This document shows, in pieces, positions 31,156 through 40,334 of a stretch of DNA of 62,563 nucleotides (the first letter of the stretch is position 1; each line of letters starts with the position of its first letter). A program made the position numbers and the translations under genes. The notes below the pieces were generated by a model. That model did no database searches. It worked only from the letters and a program-made list of their open reading frames with translations, and was not told the DNA's origin. This DNA comes from UBA5862 sp002408105 (GTDB lineage: Bacteria > Pseudomonadota > Gammaproteobacteria > Pseudomonadales > UBA5862): assembly GCA_034189125.1 (NCBI GenBank), contig JAXHVB010000068.1, forward strand, positions 1 through 62,563, written 5' to 3'.

Positions 31156-32538
31156 CTAGTCCAGTTGCCGGAGGATTTCGTCCAGTTGGTCGCGTTGCTC
31201 CATCAGGGTATCAAGGGCAGCCCAGGCGGTGGGTGCGTCGATCCCGAGGCGATCCAGCAGGGCCTCGTCGATGGGCTCCAGGGGCGCATCTCCGAAGCCC
31301 CGGTGCCGCAGCAATCGCGTGCTGAGCCAGAGCAAGTTGGCGAATGCGTGGTGTTCGCCGGCATACTCCGGGTCGTTCTGGTGGTGCACTGCCAGGGTGA
31401 CCTCGCTCGGCAGGTGCCACATGTCCAGCAGCCAGGCCGCCATTTCCTCGCGGGTCATTTGCAGCAGGTGATTCTCGATCCGGGCGCGGCCCAGGTCGGG
31501 ATTGACCTCCAGGTGTCTGCAGACCAGTGAAAAGTGCGGTGCGAACACATGCGCCAACACCAGGTGGCCATAATTGTGCAGTAGCCCTGCGAGGTAGGCG
31601 GTGCCATGCATGGGCCGTAGGGTGCGGGGCATCGCGCCCGCCAGCGCGCCGGTAAGGGCTGCCGTGTAGAGCGACTGTCCCAGGTAACGACAAAATCCGA
31701 CGGGTTGGTCCTGCGGGGTTTCGATGCTTTCAGTAAGTGACAGGCCGAGCGCCAGGTTCATGACCAGGTCGAATCCGAGGACCCGTATGATCGCTTCTTG
31801 CACCGACTTGACCGGGTACTTCGCGCCATAGAAGGGTGACGAAGCCCAGCCCACAACCTGGGCGGCCAAACTTGCGTCGGCTTCAACGATTTGTGCCAAC
31901 TCTGCGGTGGACGCGGTGGGGTCGGCCTGTAGCTGCATGATGGCCCGTGCGGTATGGCTGAGCGGCGGAATCGACAGCGTGTCCTCCAACCGCTGCTGAA
32001 CCCGCAGTTCGGTGAATTTGCGGGTCGCGGCCAACAGCCGGGTTTCATCGAAGGGAGGCGGCAAGCCTCCTGCCGGTTCCGGCAAGTCATCGATGGGGGT
32101 GCTGTAGGTGTCGATCAGCGCCTCGTGCAGGTGGGTGTGGTAGCAGTTGCGCGGCGCGAGCACCATCTGGTCAGCGAAGCCTGCGTCCACGTAAATCTCG
32201 GTTTTCTCCAACACTTCGGAGTCAATCAACAGCGGCAGGCCGCTGATGCGCGGCAGTGCCGGCAGCGATTCGAGCCGCATGTCCGCCAGCAGTTCGCGCG
32301 TGACCTCCGGCGGTGCGCCGCGCAGGTTGCGGCTGGTCACGGCCTGTATCCGCTGCAGGTCAACGAAGCGGTCGGCGCCTGCGTACAACAGCACACGCCC
32401 GATGTCGTCTTCCAGCACGAGGGCGCGCACGACCTGCCTGGCATCGACTTCCGATCGTGCTCGGGTTTGGGGCGTGGACAGGTCGCTGCCCGACGCACGG
32501 GCGAGCCCGAGGGCGTTCAGCACTTGTTCTGAGATCAC
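31156..32538 (-). CDS. HDOD-domain signalling protein with N-terminal YbaK-like region
   Basis: 460-residue cytosolic protein. Residues about 1-155 resemble the YbaK/aminoacyl-tRNA deacylase-like domain seen in some Pseudomonas HDOD proteins (PRISGLPLLIDSEVL...DAGFADQMVLAPRNCYHTH). The C-terminal HDOD domain (about 180-400) has IPPLSHTARAIMQL, VEADASLAAQVVGWASSPFYG, HGTAYLAGLLHNYGHLVLAHVF and VTLAVHHQNDPEYAGEH. HDOD proteins act in signalling and regulation and usually lack full HD phosphohydrolase residues. It is monocistronic; partners are unknown. Confidence 0.8.
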   Translation of the reverse strand: MISEQVLNALGLARASGSDLSTPQTRARSEVDARQVVRALVLEDDIGRVLLYAGADRFVDLQRIQAVTSRNLRGAPPEVTRELLADMRLESLPALPRISGLPLLIDSEVLEKTEIYVDAGFADQMVLAPRNCYHTHLHEALIDTYSTPIDDLPEPAGGLPPPFDETRLLAATRKFTELRVQQRLEDTLSIPPLSHTARAIMQLQADPTASTAELAQIVEADASLAAQVVGWASSPFYGAKYPVKSVQEAIIRVLGFDLVMNLALGLSLTESIETPQDQPVGFCRYLGQSLYTAALTGALAGAMPRTLRPMHGTAYLAGLLHNYGHLVLAHVFAPHFSLVCRHLEVNPDLGRARIENHLLQMTREEMAAWLLDMWHLPSEVTLAVHHQNDPEYAGEHHAFANLLWLSTRLLRHRGFGDAPLEPIDEALLDRLGIDAPTAWAALDTLMEQRDQLDEILRQLD

Positions 32539-32635
32539 GGTAGGCCTCGCTATTCACCGGTTGTACACCTCAAGTGTAGAAGAACTCGGATCAACTCAGC
32601 GCGTGGCGGTGCGTTGCTGGGATCGGGTTGGTGGC

Positions 32636-34717
32636 CTACGCATGCACCAGCTCAGTGCGCCCACCGAGCCAGCGGTCAATGAGGCAGTGAACCGCCGCTG
32701 GGCGGTGTTCGACCAACTGCGCGGCGAGGTCCCGCGCTGTGGGCAACAGTTCGCGGTCGCCTTGGAGGTCCGCCACCCGCAGCTGGGCAAGACCCGTTTG
32801 ACGGTCGCCAAGCAACTCGCCGGGCCCACGCAGTCGCAGGTCCTCTTCGGCGATCAGAAAGCCATCCTGGTGGTCGCGAATGACCTGGAGGCGGGCCTTG
32901 CCGAGGGCGCTGAGGGGCGGGTGGTACAGCAACAGGCAGTGACTCTGCGCGGCACCACGCCCAACCCGGCCGCGCAACTGGTGCAGCTGGGCAAGACCCA
33001 ATCGTTCGGGATTTTCGATCACCATGAGGCTGGCGTTCGGTACGTCCACACCCACCTCGATCACGGTGGTGGCCACCAGCAGTTGCAGGTCCCCGGCCTT
33101 GAACGCCGCCATCACCTGTTGTTTGTTCCGCTCGTCCAGCCGGCCGTGCAAGAGCCCAATGCGCGCTTCTGGAATGCACGCTTTCAAATCTTCCGCTGTG
33201 GTCTCTGCGGCCTGCGCAGTCAAGGTCTCTGAGGCCTCGATTAGGGTACAGACCCAGTACGCCTGACGTCCGGCGCGCAGGGCCTCGGCCACCCGCCCAA
33301 CCACTTGGTCACGCCGCGCATTGCTGAGCACGCGGGTGGTGACAGGCTGTCTGCCGGGCGGCAGCTCGTCGATGACCGAAAGGTCCAGATCGGCGTACCA
33401 GCTCATCGCCAATGTCCGCGGGATGGGTGTGGCCGTCAGCACCAGCTGGTGCGGCAGGCCAGCGGAGGTGCCCTTTTCCGTCAGGCGCAAGCGCTGGCGC
33501 ACACCAAATCGGTGCTGCTCGTCCACAACCGTCAAACCAAGGGCTGCAAACTCCACCGGGTCTTGCACCAACGCGTGGGTGCCGACCAGCAGGTCGATCG
33601 CTCCACCGGCTGTGTCGGCGTAGGTTTGTTGACGACATGCCCTGGACTGGCTGCCAGTGAGCAGCTCGACGCGAAAGCCCAAGGGGCCGAGCCAGGCGGC
33701 AAACGTTTGGTGGTGCTGCTCGGCAAGCAGCTCGGTTGGCGCCATCACCGCCACCTGATGGCGGTTGCTCACCACCTGCAGGGCCGCCAAGGCCGCGACC
33801 AGGGTTTTTCCCGAACCGACATCCCCCTGCAGCAGGCGGTGCATCGGCTGGGGCCGCGCGAGGTCCGCGCTGATCTCTTCCATTGCCCGGCGTTGGGCAC
33901 CGGTCGGGTGCAAGTGCACCCGGTCAAGAAACTGGCGGCGCAGGTTCACGGCGGGTGACAGGACTGGTGCGCGTTGCGTGCGGCGGGCGCGGCGCGCCTG
34001 GAGCATCCCGAGGTGGTGCGCGCACAGCTCTTCCAGGGCCAGTCGCTGCCGGGCCTGCTCCAGGTCGGCCCTGCGTGTGGTCGTTGGGTGGTGCAGACAA
34101 CGCAAAGCCTCAGCAAGTGACATGGCGCGGGCCAGCGGATGATCGCCGATGGGGTCGGGCAAGGACGCGGTCTGCAAGGCGCTCTCAAGCGCTGCATCGA
34201 CCCAGGTTCGCAGGCGCTGTTGTGATACACCCTCGGTGATTGGATAGACCGGCGTCAGCCGTTCTTGTGGGGTTGGGGTGGTCCCGGGTGGCACCAGCTC
34301 GTGGTCTGGGTGGACCAGTTCCAGGCCGCCGGGTCCAGAGCGCACTTCGCCAAATGCGGTCAGCTGACAACCGGGTGCAAGGCGCCGCTGCAGGTGGGCC
34401 GAGAAGTGGAACCAGCGCAGCCACAGATGGCCGGTTCCGTCTTCGATGCGGCACACGAGTGTGCGGCGCCGGCCCTGTACCTGATCACAGGCCACGAGTC
34501 GTCCGGTAACCAGCGCGCGCTGACCGGCCTGGAGCGACCCGAGCGCAATGAACCGGGTGCGGTCTTCGTAGCGTGTGGGCAGGTGAAACAGCAGGTCTTG
34601 TACGGTATGCAGTCCCAACCGAGCGAGCTTGTCGGCGGTTTGGGCGCCCAGTCCATGCAGTGTGGTCAGGGGCCGCCTCGGTGAATCCGAGCTTGTCGGC
34701 GGTGTGTTACTTTGCAT
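32636..34717 (-). CDS. recG: ATP-dependent DNA helicase RecG
   Basis: 693-residue branch-migrating helicase that remodels stalled forks and R-loops. It has an N-terminal wedge/OB domain (PLTTLHGLGAQTADKLARLGL, then VTGRLVACDQV), Walker A GDVGSGKT, MAPTELLAEQH, the DEQHRFGVRQR box, LTATPIPRTLAMS, and ATTVIEVGVDVPNA..VIENPERLGLAQLHQLRGRVGRG. Length equals that of E. coli RecG. Only 26 bases separate its ATG from that of the divergent YeeZ-like gene, so at least one promoter lies within coding sequence. Confidence 0.96.
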   Translation of the reverse strand: MQSNTPPTSSDSPRRPLTTLHGLGAQTADKLARLGLHTVQDLLFHLPTRYEDRTRFIALGSLQAGQRALVTGRLVACDQVQGRRRTLVCRIEDGTGHLWLRWFHFSAHLQRRLAPGCQLTAFGEVRSGPGGLELVHPDHELVPPGTTPTPQERLTPVYPITEGVSQQRLRTWVDAALESALQTASLPDPIGDHPLARAMSLAEALRCLHHPTTTRRADLEQARQRLALEELCAHHLGMLQARRARRTQRAPVLSPAVNLRRQFLDRVHLHPTGAQRRAMEEISADLARPQPMHRLLQGDVGSGKTLVAALAALQVVSNRHQVAVMAPTELLAEQHHQTFAAWLGPLGFRVELLTGSQSRACRQQTYADTAGGAIDLLVGTHALVQDPVEFAALGLTVVDEQHRFGVRQRLRLTEKGTSAGLPHQLVLTATPIPRTLAMSWYADLDLSVIDELPPGRQPVTTRVLSNARRDQVVGRVAEALRAGRQAYWVCTLIEASETLTAQAAETTAEDLKACIPEARIGLLHGRLDERNKQQVMAAFKAGDLQLLVATTVIEVGVDVPNASLMVIENPERLGLAQLHQLRGRVGRGAAQSHCLLLYHPPLSALGKARLQVIRDHQDGFLIAEEDLRLRGPGELLGDRQTGLAQLRVADLQGDRELLPTARDLAAQLVEHRPAAVHCLIDRWLGGRTELVHA

Positions 34718-34743
34718 GGACAGGGGACATGAGGAACGTTGAG

Positions 34744-35634
34744 ATGGCCGCAGACTCGAACCGAGGCCGGGTACTGATCGCTGGTTGTGGTGACCTGGGA
34801 AATCGGCTCGGCACGCGCTTGGTGCGAGCGGGTTTCGAGGTGTGGGGGCTGCGGCGCAGCTCGGCGCGAATTGCCGATGGAATCACCCCGGTTGGCGCGG
34901 ACCTGGGCTCACCCCGCCAGTTGATCGACAACCTGCCCGAGTGCATTGAGTACTTGGTGTTTGCTGCAGCCGCTGATCGGTTCGATGCCGCAGCTTACCA
35001 AAGCCTGTACGTCCAGGGCAGCGAACACCTGCTCGCTGCCTGCGCCGAGCGCGGCATTGTTCCGCATTGGGCTGGATTTGTCTCCAGCACCAGCGTGTAT
35101 GGCCAGCGTGACGGGGAGTGGGTGGATGAAACGAGCGCCACAGCCCCGGAGGGATTTTCCGGGCGCGCGCTGCTGCAGGCAGAGTCGGTCTGGGAACAGG
35201 CACCCTTTGCCACCACCCGGGTGCGCTTTGCCGGCCTGTACGGGCCGGGTCGTACACGGCTCATCGAGCGGGTGCGGAGCGGTCAACGCACCCCGCCGGA
35301 ACCACCCAAATACAGCAACCGCATCCACATCGACGACGCGGCACGGCTGCTGCAGCATCTGGTGCAGGCTGTTGCGGGTGGCGTGGCGCTGGATGACCTC
35401 TACATCGGTGTGGACGATACCCCCGCGCCACTCCACGAGGTTGAAGCCCACCTTGCTGCGCTGCTTGGGGCACAGGGCCCAGTGAAGATGCAGGCGGATG
35501 CCTCCCGGGTGGGCAGCAAGCGCTGCACGAATCAGCGCATTCGGAATCTTGGTTTTGCGCCCCTGTACCCGAGCTATCGTGAGGGCTATGCCGCCTTGCT
35601 TGCGTCCGGTGGGCAAAGCGCTCCGTCAGAGTGA
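34744..35634 (+). CDS. NAD(P)-binding epimerase-like protein (YeeZ family)
   Basis: 296-residue extended-SDR-fold protein with the nucleotide loop AGCGDLGNRLG, VFAAAADRFD, VSSTSVYGQRDGEWVDE, and RFAGLYGPGRTRLIERVRSG. It matches the YeeZ group of uncharacterised epimerase/dehydratase-like proteins. I chose the second ATG (34744), which has GAGGAACG just upstream; an ATG at 34729 is in frame and possible. It overlaps ridA convergently by nine bases. Confidence 0.83.
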   Translation: MAADSNRGRVLIAGCGDLGNRLGTRLVRAGFEVWGLRRSSARIADGITPVGADLGSPRQLIDNLPECIEYLVFAAAADRFDAAAYQSLYVQGSEHLLAACAERGIVPHWAGFVSSTSVYGQRDGEWVDETSATAPEGFSGRALLQAESVWEQAPFATTRVRFAGLYGPGRTRLIERVRSGQRTPPEPPKYSNRIHIDDAARLLQHLVQAVAGGVALDDLYIGVDDTPAPLHEVEAHLAALLGAQGPVKMQADASRVGSKRCTNQRIRNLGFAPLYPSYREGYAALLASGGQSAPSE

Positions 35635-36009
35635 CAGGATCGCATCGGCTTCCACCCGCGCGCCCTTGGGCAGTGAGGCGACGCCCACCGCCGCGCGGGC
35701 TGGATATGGTGCTTGGAATAGGCTCTCCATCACCTCGTTTACGGTAGCGAAGTGGTTGAGGTCGGTGAGGTACAGGGTCAACTTCACTGCCGATTGAAGC
35801 GAACCCCCGGCTGCTTCCGCCACTGCCTGCAGGTTGGCGAACACCTGGCGCACTTCGGCCTCAACACTGGATTGTTCAAGGGCCATGGAGTCGGGGCGGA
35901 GCGCGATCTGGCCGGAGAGGAACACCAACCCCCCCACTTGTACGGCCTGCGAGTAGGTGCCGATCGCCGCCGGCGCTTGGTCGGTCTGAATGGGGGTGCG
36001 GTCGCTCAT
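35626..36009 (-). CDS. ridA: RidA-family enamine/imine deaminase
   Basis: 127-residue trimeric protein that hydrolyses reactive 2-aminoacrylate-type enamines released by PLP enzymes. It shows AIGTYSQAVQVGGLVFLSGQIAL, and ARAAVGVASLPKGARVEADAI with the catalytic Arg position. Its start overlaps the spoT stop by four bases (ATGA), so it is the last gene of the yicC-gmk-rpoZ-spoT-ridA series. Association of ridA with spoT is common in gammaproteobacteria. Confidence 0.93.
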   Translation of the reverse strand: MSDRTPIQTDQAPAAIGTYSQAVQVGGLVFLSGQIALRPDSMALEQSSVEAEVRQVFANLQAVAEAAGGSLQSAVKLTLYLTDLNHFATVNEVMESLFQAPYPARAAVGVASLPKGARVEADAILSL

Positions 36010-38246
36010 CGTAAGGGGGGGTCCTGTTCGTTCTGTTCGCTGCGCCGGTGGGCACTGTTTTTGATGCGGTGCACTCGGCTGACCTCGGGGATGGCGCGGA
36101 GCCGGCGTAGGATGCGGGCCATGTGTTGCCGGTCGTGGACACTGACTTCCAGGGTCAGGATGGTGAGGCGGCCATCGCGGTCTGCCGTATTGATTTTCTC
36201 GATGTTGCCCTGCGACGCCGCAACGGCAGTGGCCACGGTGGCCAGCATGCCGCGCTTGTTTTCCATTTCGACCCTCAGAGCGCCGACGAAATCCTGGTTG
36301 AGGGCGTTGTCCCAACGCAGTGCGATACAGCGGTCTGGATCACTGAGCAGGCCGACCACGTTGCGGCAGCCTTCAAGGTGGACCGTGATGCCTCGACCGC
36401 TGCTGAGGTGACCGACCACCGCATCTCCCGGGATCGGGTAGCAGCAACGTGCATAGTTGAGCAGCAGGCCCTCGGTGCCGCTGATCGCCAGAGGCGTATC
36501 CAGCCCCGGTGTGCCTTGACCAACCCCAATCCCGTGCGCTGAAGCGTCCACCGGCTGCAGTCGGTGAGCAATGATGTGGGCCATGCGGTTGCCGAGGCCA
36601 ATCTCCCCCAGCAAAGCGTCGAAATCGGGCAGTTGGTACTCGGTGAGCAACGCGACGATGCGGGCCTCGGGAATGTCTTGCGAACCCAGTCCCAAGGCCA
36701 GCAGGGACTTGTCCAATAGTTTGCGGCCGAGCGCAACCGACTCCGATTTCCGCTGGTGCTTGAGGTAATGCCGGATGCTGGTGCGGGCCTTGGCAGACAC
36801 CGCGTAGTTGAGCCAGGCGATGTTGGGTTTTGCCCCGGGTGCGGTGATGATTTTCACCGACTGCCCGCTTTGGAGCGGTTCGCTCAGGGGGGCCAAGCGG
36901 CCGTTGATTCTACAGGCGACGCAGGTGTTGCCGACGTCGGTGTGGACTGCGTAGGCGAAGTCCACGGCCGTGGCCCCCTTGGGCAACTCCAAGATCTCGC
37001 CCTTGGGTGTGAACACGTACACTTCGTCCGGAAACAGGTCGAGCTTGACGTTTTCAATGAACTCCAGTGAGTCGCCCGCGGTTTGCTGAATCTCGAGAAG
37101 CCCTTCCACCCAGGCCTGCGTGCGTGTTGCGTTGCGGTGGGCGAGCTCGGGATTGGCTTTGTACAGCCAATGGGCCGCGATGCCGTGTCGTGCCATTGCG
37201 TCCATCTGGTGGGTGCGCATTTGCAATTCGACGGGCATGCCCTGGGTTGCGATCAGCGTTGTGTGTAGGGATTGGTAGCCGTTTACTTTGGGAATGGCTA
37301 TGTAGTCTTTGAATCTGCCAGGAATCGGCTTGTACAGGTTATGCAGCACCCCGAGCACGCGGTAACAGGTGTCGACCCCATCGACCAGGATCCGCACCCC
37401 CACGAGGTCCATGATCTCGTGGAACGGTTTTCTCTGGAGGCGCATTTTTTGGTAGACGCTGTACGGGCGCTTTTCGCGGCCAATCACTTTGGCGGCAATC
37501 TGTTCTTGCTCCAGGCGTGCTTCAATCGCGCGAACCACGCCGCCGAGGGCTTCGTGTCGCCCGCCCTTGGCGGCCTCGATCGCCGCGCGGATGCGCCGAG
37601 CGCGCATCGGATGCAGGGCATGAAAGCCGAGCTCTTCCAGCTCCACGCACAGACTGCGCATGCCGAGGCGGTTGGCGATGGGTGCGTAGATTTCGAGGGT
37701 CTCTCGGGCGATGCGGCGGCGCTTTTCCGGTTGCAGTACCCCCAGGGTGCGCATGTTGTGGAGGCGGTCGGCCAGTTTGACGAGAATGACCCGGATGTCC
37801 CGGGCCATGGCCATGGTCATTTTCAGAAAGTTTTCGGCTTGGGCTTCGGCCCGAGAAGCGAACTGGATTTGTGTGAGCTTGCTGACCCCGTCGACCAGTT
37901 CGGCGACCTCATTCCCGAACTCATGACGCAACTCCTCTTTGCTCGCGCAGGTGTCCTCGATGACATCGTGCAGCAGCGCGGCGACCACGGTGTGGTGGTC
38001 CATGTGCATTTCGGCGAGGATGCAGGCCGCGGCCACCGGGTGGGTGATGTAGGGTTCGCCGCTCTTGCGGATCTGCTCCGCATGGGCATTGGCTGCAAAA
38101 TGAAACGCCCGGGTGATGGTGTCGAGCTGGGGGGAATCCAAATACGTGCTGGTGAGGGCACGCAGCTGCTGAAAAGCCGGCAGATTGCTGTCGACTCTGG
38201 CAGGGTCCGCGGGGGACGTTGAGGTTTCGAGCGCCTGCTCAGCCAT
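36006..38246 (-). CDS. spoT: Bifunctional (p)ppGpp synthetase/hydrolase SpoT
   Basis: 746-residue stringent-response enzyme. The N-terminal HD hydrolase is intact (THPVAAACILAEM near 68, HDVIEDT at 93-99), followed by the synthetase domain (GRFKDYIAIPKVNGYQSLHT), TGS (VYVFTPKGEILELPKGATAVD), a zinc-finger/helical region (ARCCYPIPGD) and a C-terminal ACT domain. As both halves look complete, dual activity is expected. It follows rpoZ by 30 bases and is coupled to ridA downstream, matching the classic gmk-rpoZ-spoT order. Confidence 0.96.
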   Translation of the reverse strand: MAEQALETSTSPADPARVDSNLPAFQQLRALTSTYLDSPQLDTITRAFHFAANAHAEQIRKSGEPYITHPVAAACILAEMHMDHHTVVAALLHDVIEDTCASKEELRHEFGNEVAELVDGVSKLTQIQFASRAEAQAENFLKMTMAMARDIRVILVKLADRLHNMRTLGVLQPEKRRRIARETLEIYAPIANRLGMRSLCVELEELGFHALHPMRARRIRAAIEAAKGGRHEALGGVVRAIEARLEQEQIAAKVIGREKRPYSVYQKMRLQRKPFHEIMDLVGVRILVDGVDTCYRVLGVLHNLYKPIPGRFKDYIAIPKVNGYQSLHTTLIATQGMPVELQMRTHQMDAMARHGIAAHWLYKANPELAHRNATRTQAWVEGLLEIQQTAGDSLEFIENVKLDLFPDEVYVFTPKGEILELPKGATAVDFAYAVHTDVGNTCVACRINGRLAPLSEPLQSGQSVKIITAPGAKPNIAWLNYAVSAKARTSIRHYLKHQRKSESVALGRKLLDKSLLALGLGSQDIPEARIVALLTEYQLPDFDALLGEIGLGNRMAHIIAHRLQPVDASAHGIGVGQGTPGLDTPLAISGTEGLLLNYARCCYPIPGDAVVGHLSSGRGITVHLEGCRNVVGLLSDPDRCIALRWDNALNQDFVGALRVEMENKRGMLATVATAVAASQGNIEKINTADRDGRLTILTLEVSVHDRQHMARILRRLRAIPEVSRVHRIKNSAHRRSEQNEQDPPLR

Positions 38247-38276
38247 GATTTTGGGGGCTACATCTCCGCTGGGCCA

Positions 38277-38522
38277 TTACACGAGCAGGTCTTCCGTGAA
38301 CATGTCTGCCGTCGGCTTGTCTTCCGCGTCGACTTTGTCCTTGTCGATGAGGCCTTCGGCGATCTCGCGCAGGGCCACCACGGTCGGCTTGTCGTTCTCC
38401 CAGTCCACCAAAGGCTCCTTGCCCTTCACGGCGAGCTGTCGGGCGCGCTTGGCCGCCAGCATCACCAGCGAAAAGCGGTTGTCTACGTGGTCCAAGCAGT
38501 CTTCAACGGTCACGCGTGCCAT
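38277..38522 (-). CDS. rpoZ: RNA polymerase omega subunit
   Basis: 81-residue polymerase assembly subunit: MARVTVEDCLDHVDNRFSLV, MLAAKRARQL, and KPTVVALREIAEGLI are the conserved core. The acidic tail is shorter than in E. coli (91 residues). GAGAGGAAA lies just before the ATG. The 129 bases upstream, towards gmk, contain a GC-rich hairpin (38581-38603) without a T-run; a separate rpoZ promoter may be there, but I cannot point to it with confidence. Confidence 0.96.
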   Translation of the reverse strand: MARVTVEDCLDHVDNRFSLVMLAAKRARQLAVKGKEPLVDWENDKPTVVALREIAEGLIDKDKVDAEDKPTADMFTEDLLV

Positions 38523-38651
38523 TGGATTTCCTCTCGTTTACTGGTGTTGATCGCATGTGCGGTTGAGTTCTAAGGGCGCCACACGGGCCCCGCTGGCCGG
38601 TGTTAAATCGCACCAAAAACAAAGCCCTGCGTTTGATTCTACTCTTCACGG

Positions 38652-39305
38652 TCACTGGCACAACAGGTCGCTCAACAATTCCGTCAGGCGCTCGTGCTGG
38701 CGCACCTGGGTCAGTCGTCCAGCGGTACAGATGGCGTGCAAATCGGCCAATGCCGTGGCGAAATCATCATTCACAATTAAATAGTCGAACTCGCCGTAGT
38801 GTGAAAGCTCTTCGCGTGCCTGGGCCATGCGTGCAGCGATGACCGCATCGGAGTCTTGGGCGCGGTGGCGCAACCGCTCGGCGAGCGCATCGCGCGAGGG
38901 GGGCAAAATGAAAATGCTGGTCGCTTCCTTGATTCGGCGCCGCACCTGCCTTGCACCTTGCCAGTCGATTTCCAGAATGACGTCCTGGCCTCGGGCGAGC
39001 TGTGCCTGGACGCTGGCTTCAGCGGTGCCGTAGCGGTTGCCGAACACTTCAGCGTGTTCCAAAAATTCACCCTTCGCCATCATCTCAAGAAACTCGGTTT
39101 CTCCGACGAAGTGGTAGTTCAGGCCGTCGCATTCGCCGCTGCGCGCTGGCCGCGTGGTGTGTGACACGCTGACCTGGATGCGGGCGTCCTGCTCCACCAG
39201 CGCGCGCACCAGGCTGGTTTTTCCGGCGCCGGAAGGCGCAGAGACGATGTACAGGTTACCCGAGGGCACGGCGTTGCTCGCTGGAAGAGGGCACGGGCAG
39301 GTCAC
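38652..39305 (-). CDS. gmk: Guanylate kinase
   Basis: 217-residue enzyme that phosphorylates GMP to GDP. It shows P-loop SAPSGAGKTSL, VSVSHTTRPAR, YHFVGETEF, FGNRYGTAEASV and EIDWQGARQVR. The annotated start is GTG at 39305, overlapping the yicC stop by four bases; a GTG twelve codons later would give a more standard N-terminus (MPSGNLYIVSAP), so the true start is open. It is coupled to yicC upstream. Confidence 0.94.
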   Translation of the reverse strand: MTCPCPLPASNAVPSGNLYIVSAPSGAGKTSLVRALVEQDARIQVSVSHTTRPARSGECDGLNYHFVGETEFLEMMAKGEFLEHAEVFGNRYGTAEASVQAQLARGQDVILEIDWQGARQVRRRIKEATSIFILPPSRDALAERLRHRAQDSDAVIAARMAQAREELSHYGEFDYLIVNDDFATALADLHAICTAGRLTQVRQHERLTELLSDLLCQ

Positions 39306-40165
39306 TCGATGTTTTGGATCTGTTCGCGAATCTGTTCGATCAGGACTTTCAATTCAATGGCTGCATCCGTGACCGCAAGGCCAGCTGCCTTCGAAGCGGT
39401 GGTGTTGGCTTCGCGATTGAGCTCTTGAGTGAGAAAGTCGAGCCGCCGGCCGATCGGACCATCCTGATTGAGGAGCCGACGGAACTCTTGGATGTGGGTG
39501 ACCAGACGGTCCAGTTCTTCGCTGATGTCGGACTTTTGCGCCAGCAGCACGACTTCTTGTTCCAGGCGCTGGGGTTCGAGGTCGGTGGCGCATTCGGCCA
39601 GACGGGCCTGCAGCCGGTCACGTTCGCGCACCCGCAGCTCTGGCAGAGCACGACGCAGCGCTTCGACCTGATGGTCCACCTGGTCGAGCCGTTCCCGAAC
39701 GACAGCAGCCAATGCGGCGCCCTCTTGGGCTCGGCTTGCCAGCAGCGCTTCCAGCGCGGTTGCCAAGCACGCGAGGGCCGGAGCGGTGTGCTGTGCCGGG
39801 TCGCTGGCATCTTGCACGGGGCGACACAATCCAAGCACCTCGGAGCAGGACAGGCGGGCGGCCTCAGGAAATGCCGCCCGCACCTGTGCTTCCAGGACCT
39901 GCAGCTCCGCCAAACGGGATGGGTCGAGGGCAGGACCACCAGACGCCGATGCGGCCGGTTGCCAACGCAGTGTGGCTTCGACCTTGCCGCGTTGTAGCCG
40001 CTCCCGCAACTGCGCCCGCGTGGCTGGCTCAATCTCCCTGAAGGCATCGGGCAGGCGCACCTGTGCTTCGAGAAAGCGGTGGTTAAGCGAGCGCAACTCC
40101 CAGATGAGCCGCCCCTCTTCGGTGCTGGCCTCGGCCCTGGCGAATGCGGTCATGCTGTGGGTCAT
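39302..40165 (-). CDS. yicC: YicC family endoribonuclease
   Basis: 287-residue protein. It starts MTHSMTAFARAEAS (family hallmark SMTAFAR) and then ELRSLNHRFLEAQVRLP. It ends with the DUF1732 region: QEVVLLAQKSDISEELDRL, HIQEFRRLL and GRRLDFLTQELNREANT. YicC of E. coli is an endoribonuclease that acts on small RNAs such as RyhB. An alternative ATG four codons in (40153) is equally plausible. It is the first gene of the minus-strand block and is divergent from rph, as in E. coli. Confidence 0.92.
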   Translation of the reverse strand: MTHSMTAFARAEASTEEGRLIWELRSLNHRFLEAQVRLPDAFREIEPATRAQLRERLQRGKVEATLRWQPAASASGGPALDPSRLAELQVLEAQVRAAFPEAARLSCSEVLGLCRPVQDASDPAQHTAPALACLATALEALLASRAQEGAALAAVVRERLDQVDHQVEALRRALPELRVRERDRLQARLAECATDLEPQRLEQEVVLLAQKSDISEELDRLVTHIQEFRRLLNQDGPIGRRLDFLTQELNREANTTASKAAGLAVTDAAIELKVLIEQIREQIQNIE

Positions 40166-40294
40166 GGAGTCGGGGAGCCTTGGGTGCCGGTGGTTTGGGC
40201 GTCGATCAGCCGGCGAATGTACTGGAGGTGCCCTGGCCACTGCAAGGTGACCCACATCTCGGCGTGGGCGGCAGCCGACGAGTGGTCTGGAGGT

Positions 40295-40300
40295 ATACTG
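40295..40300 (+). promoter_or_regulatory. -10 element of rph
   Basis: TATACT lies 35 bases upstream of the rph ATG; no good -35 is visible at 17-base spacing. The predicted transcript would start near 40307 and carry GGAG (40326-40329) as ribosome site. Confidence 0.4.
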
Positions 40301-40334
40301 CGCAGGGTCAGTCACAGGTTGTTTTGGAGTTTGT

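Noticed and set aside
38581..38603. Terminator between gmk and rpoZ
   Set aside because: A GC-rich hairpin exists, but neither strand has a T-run after it.
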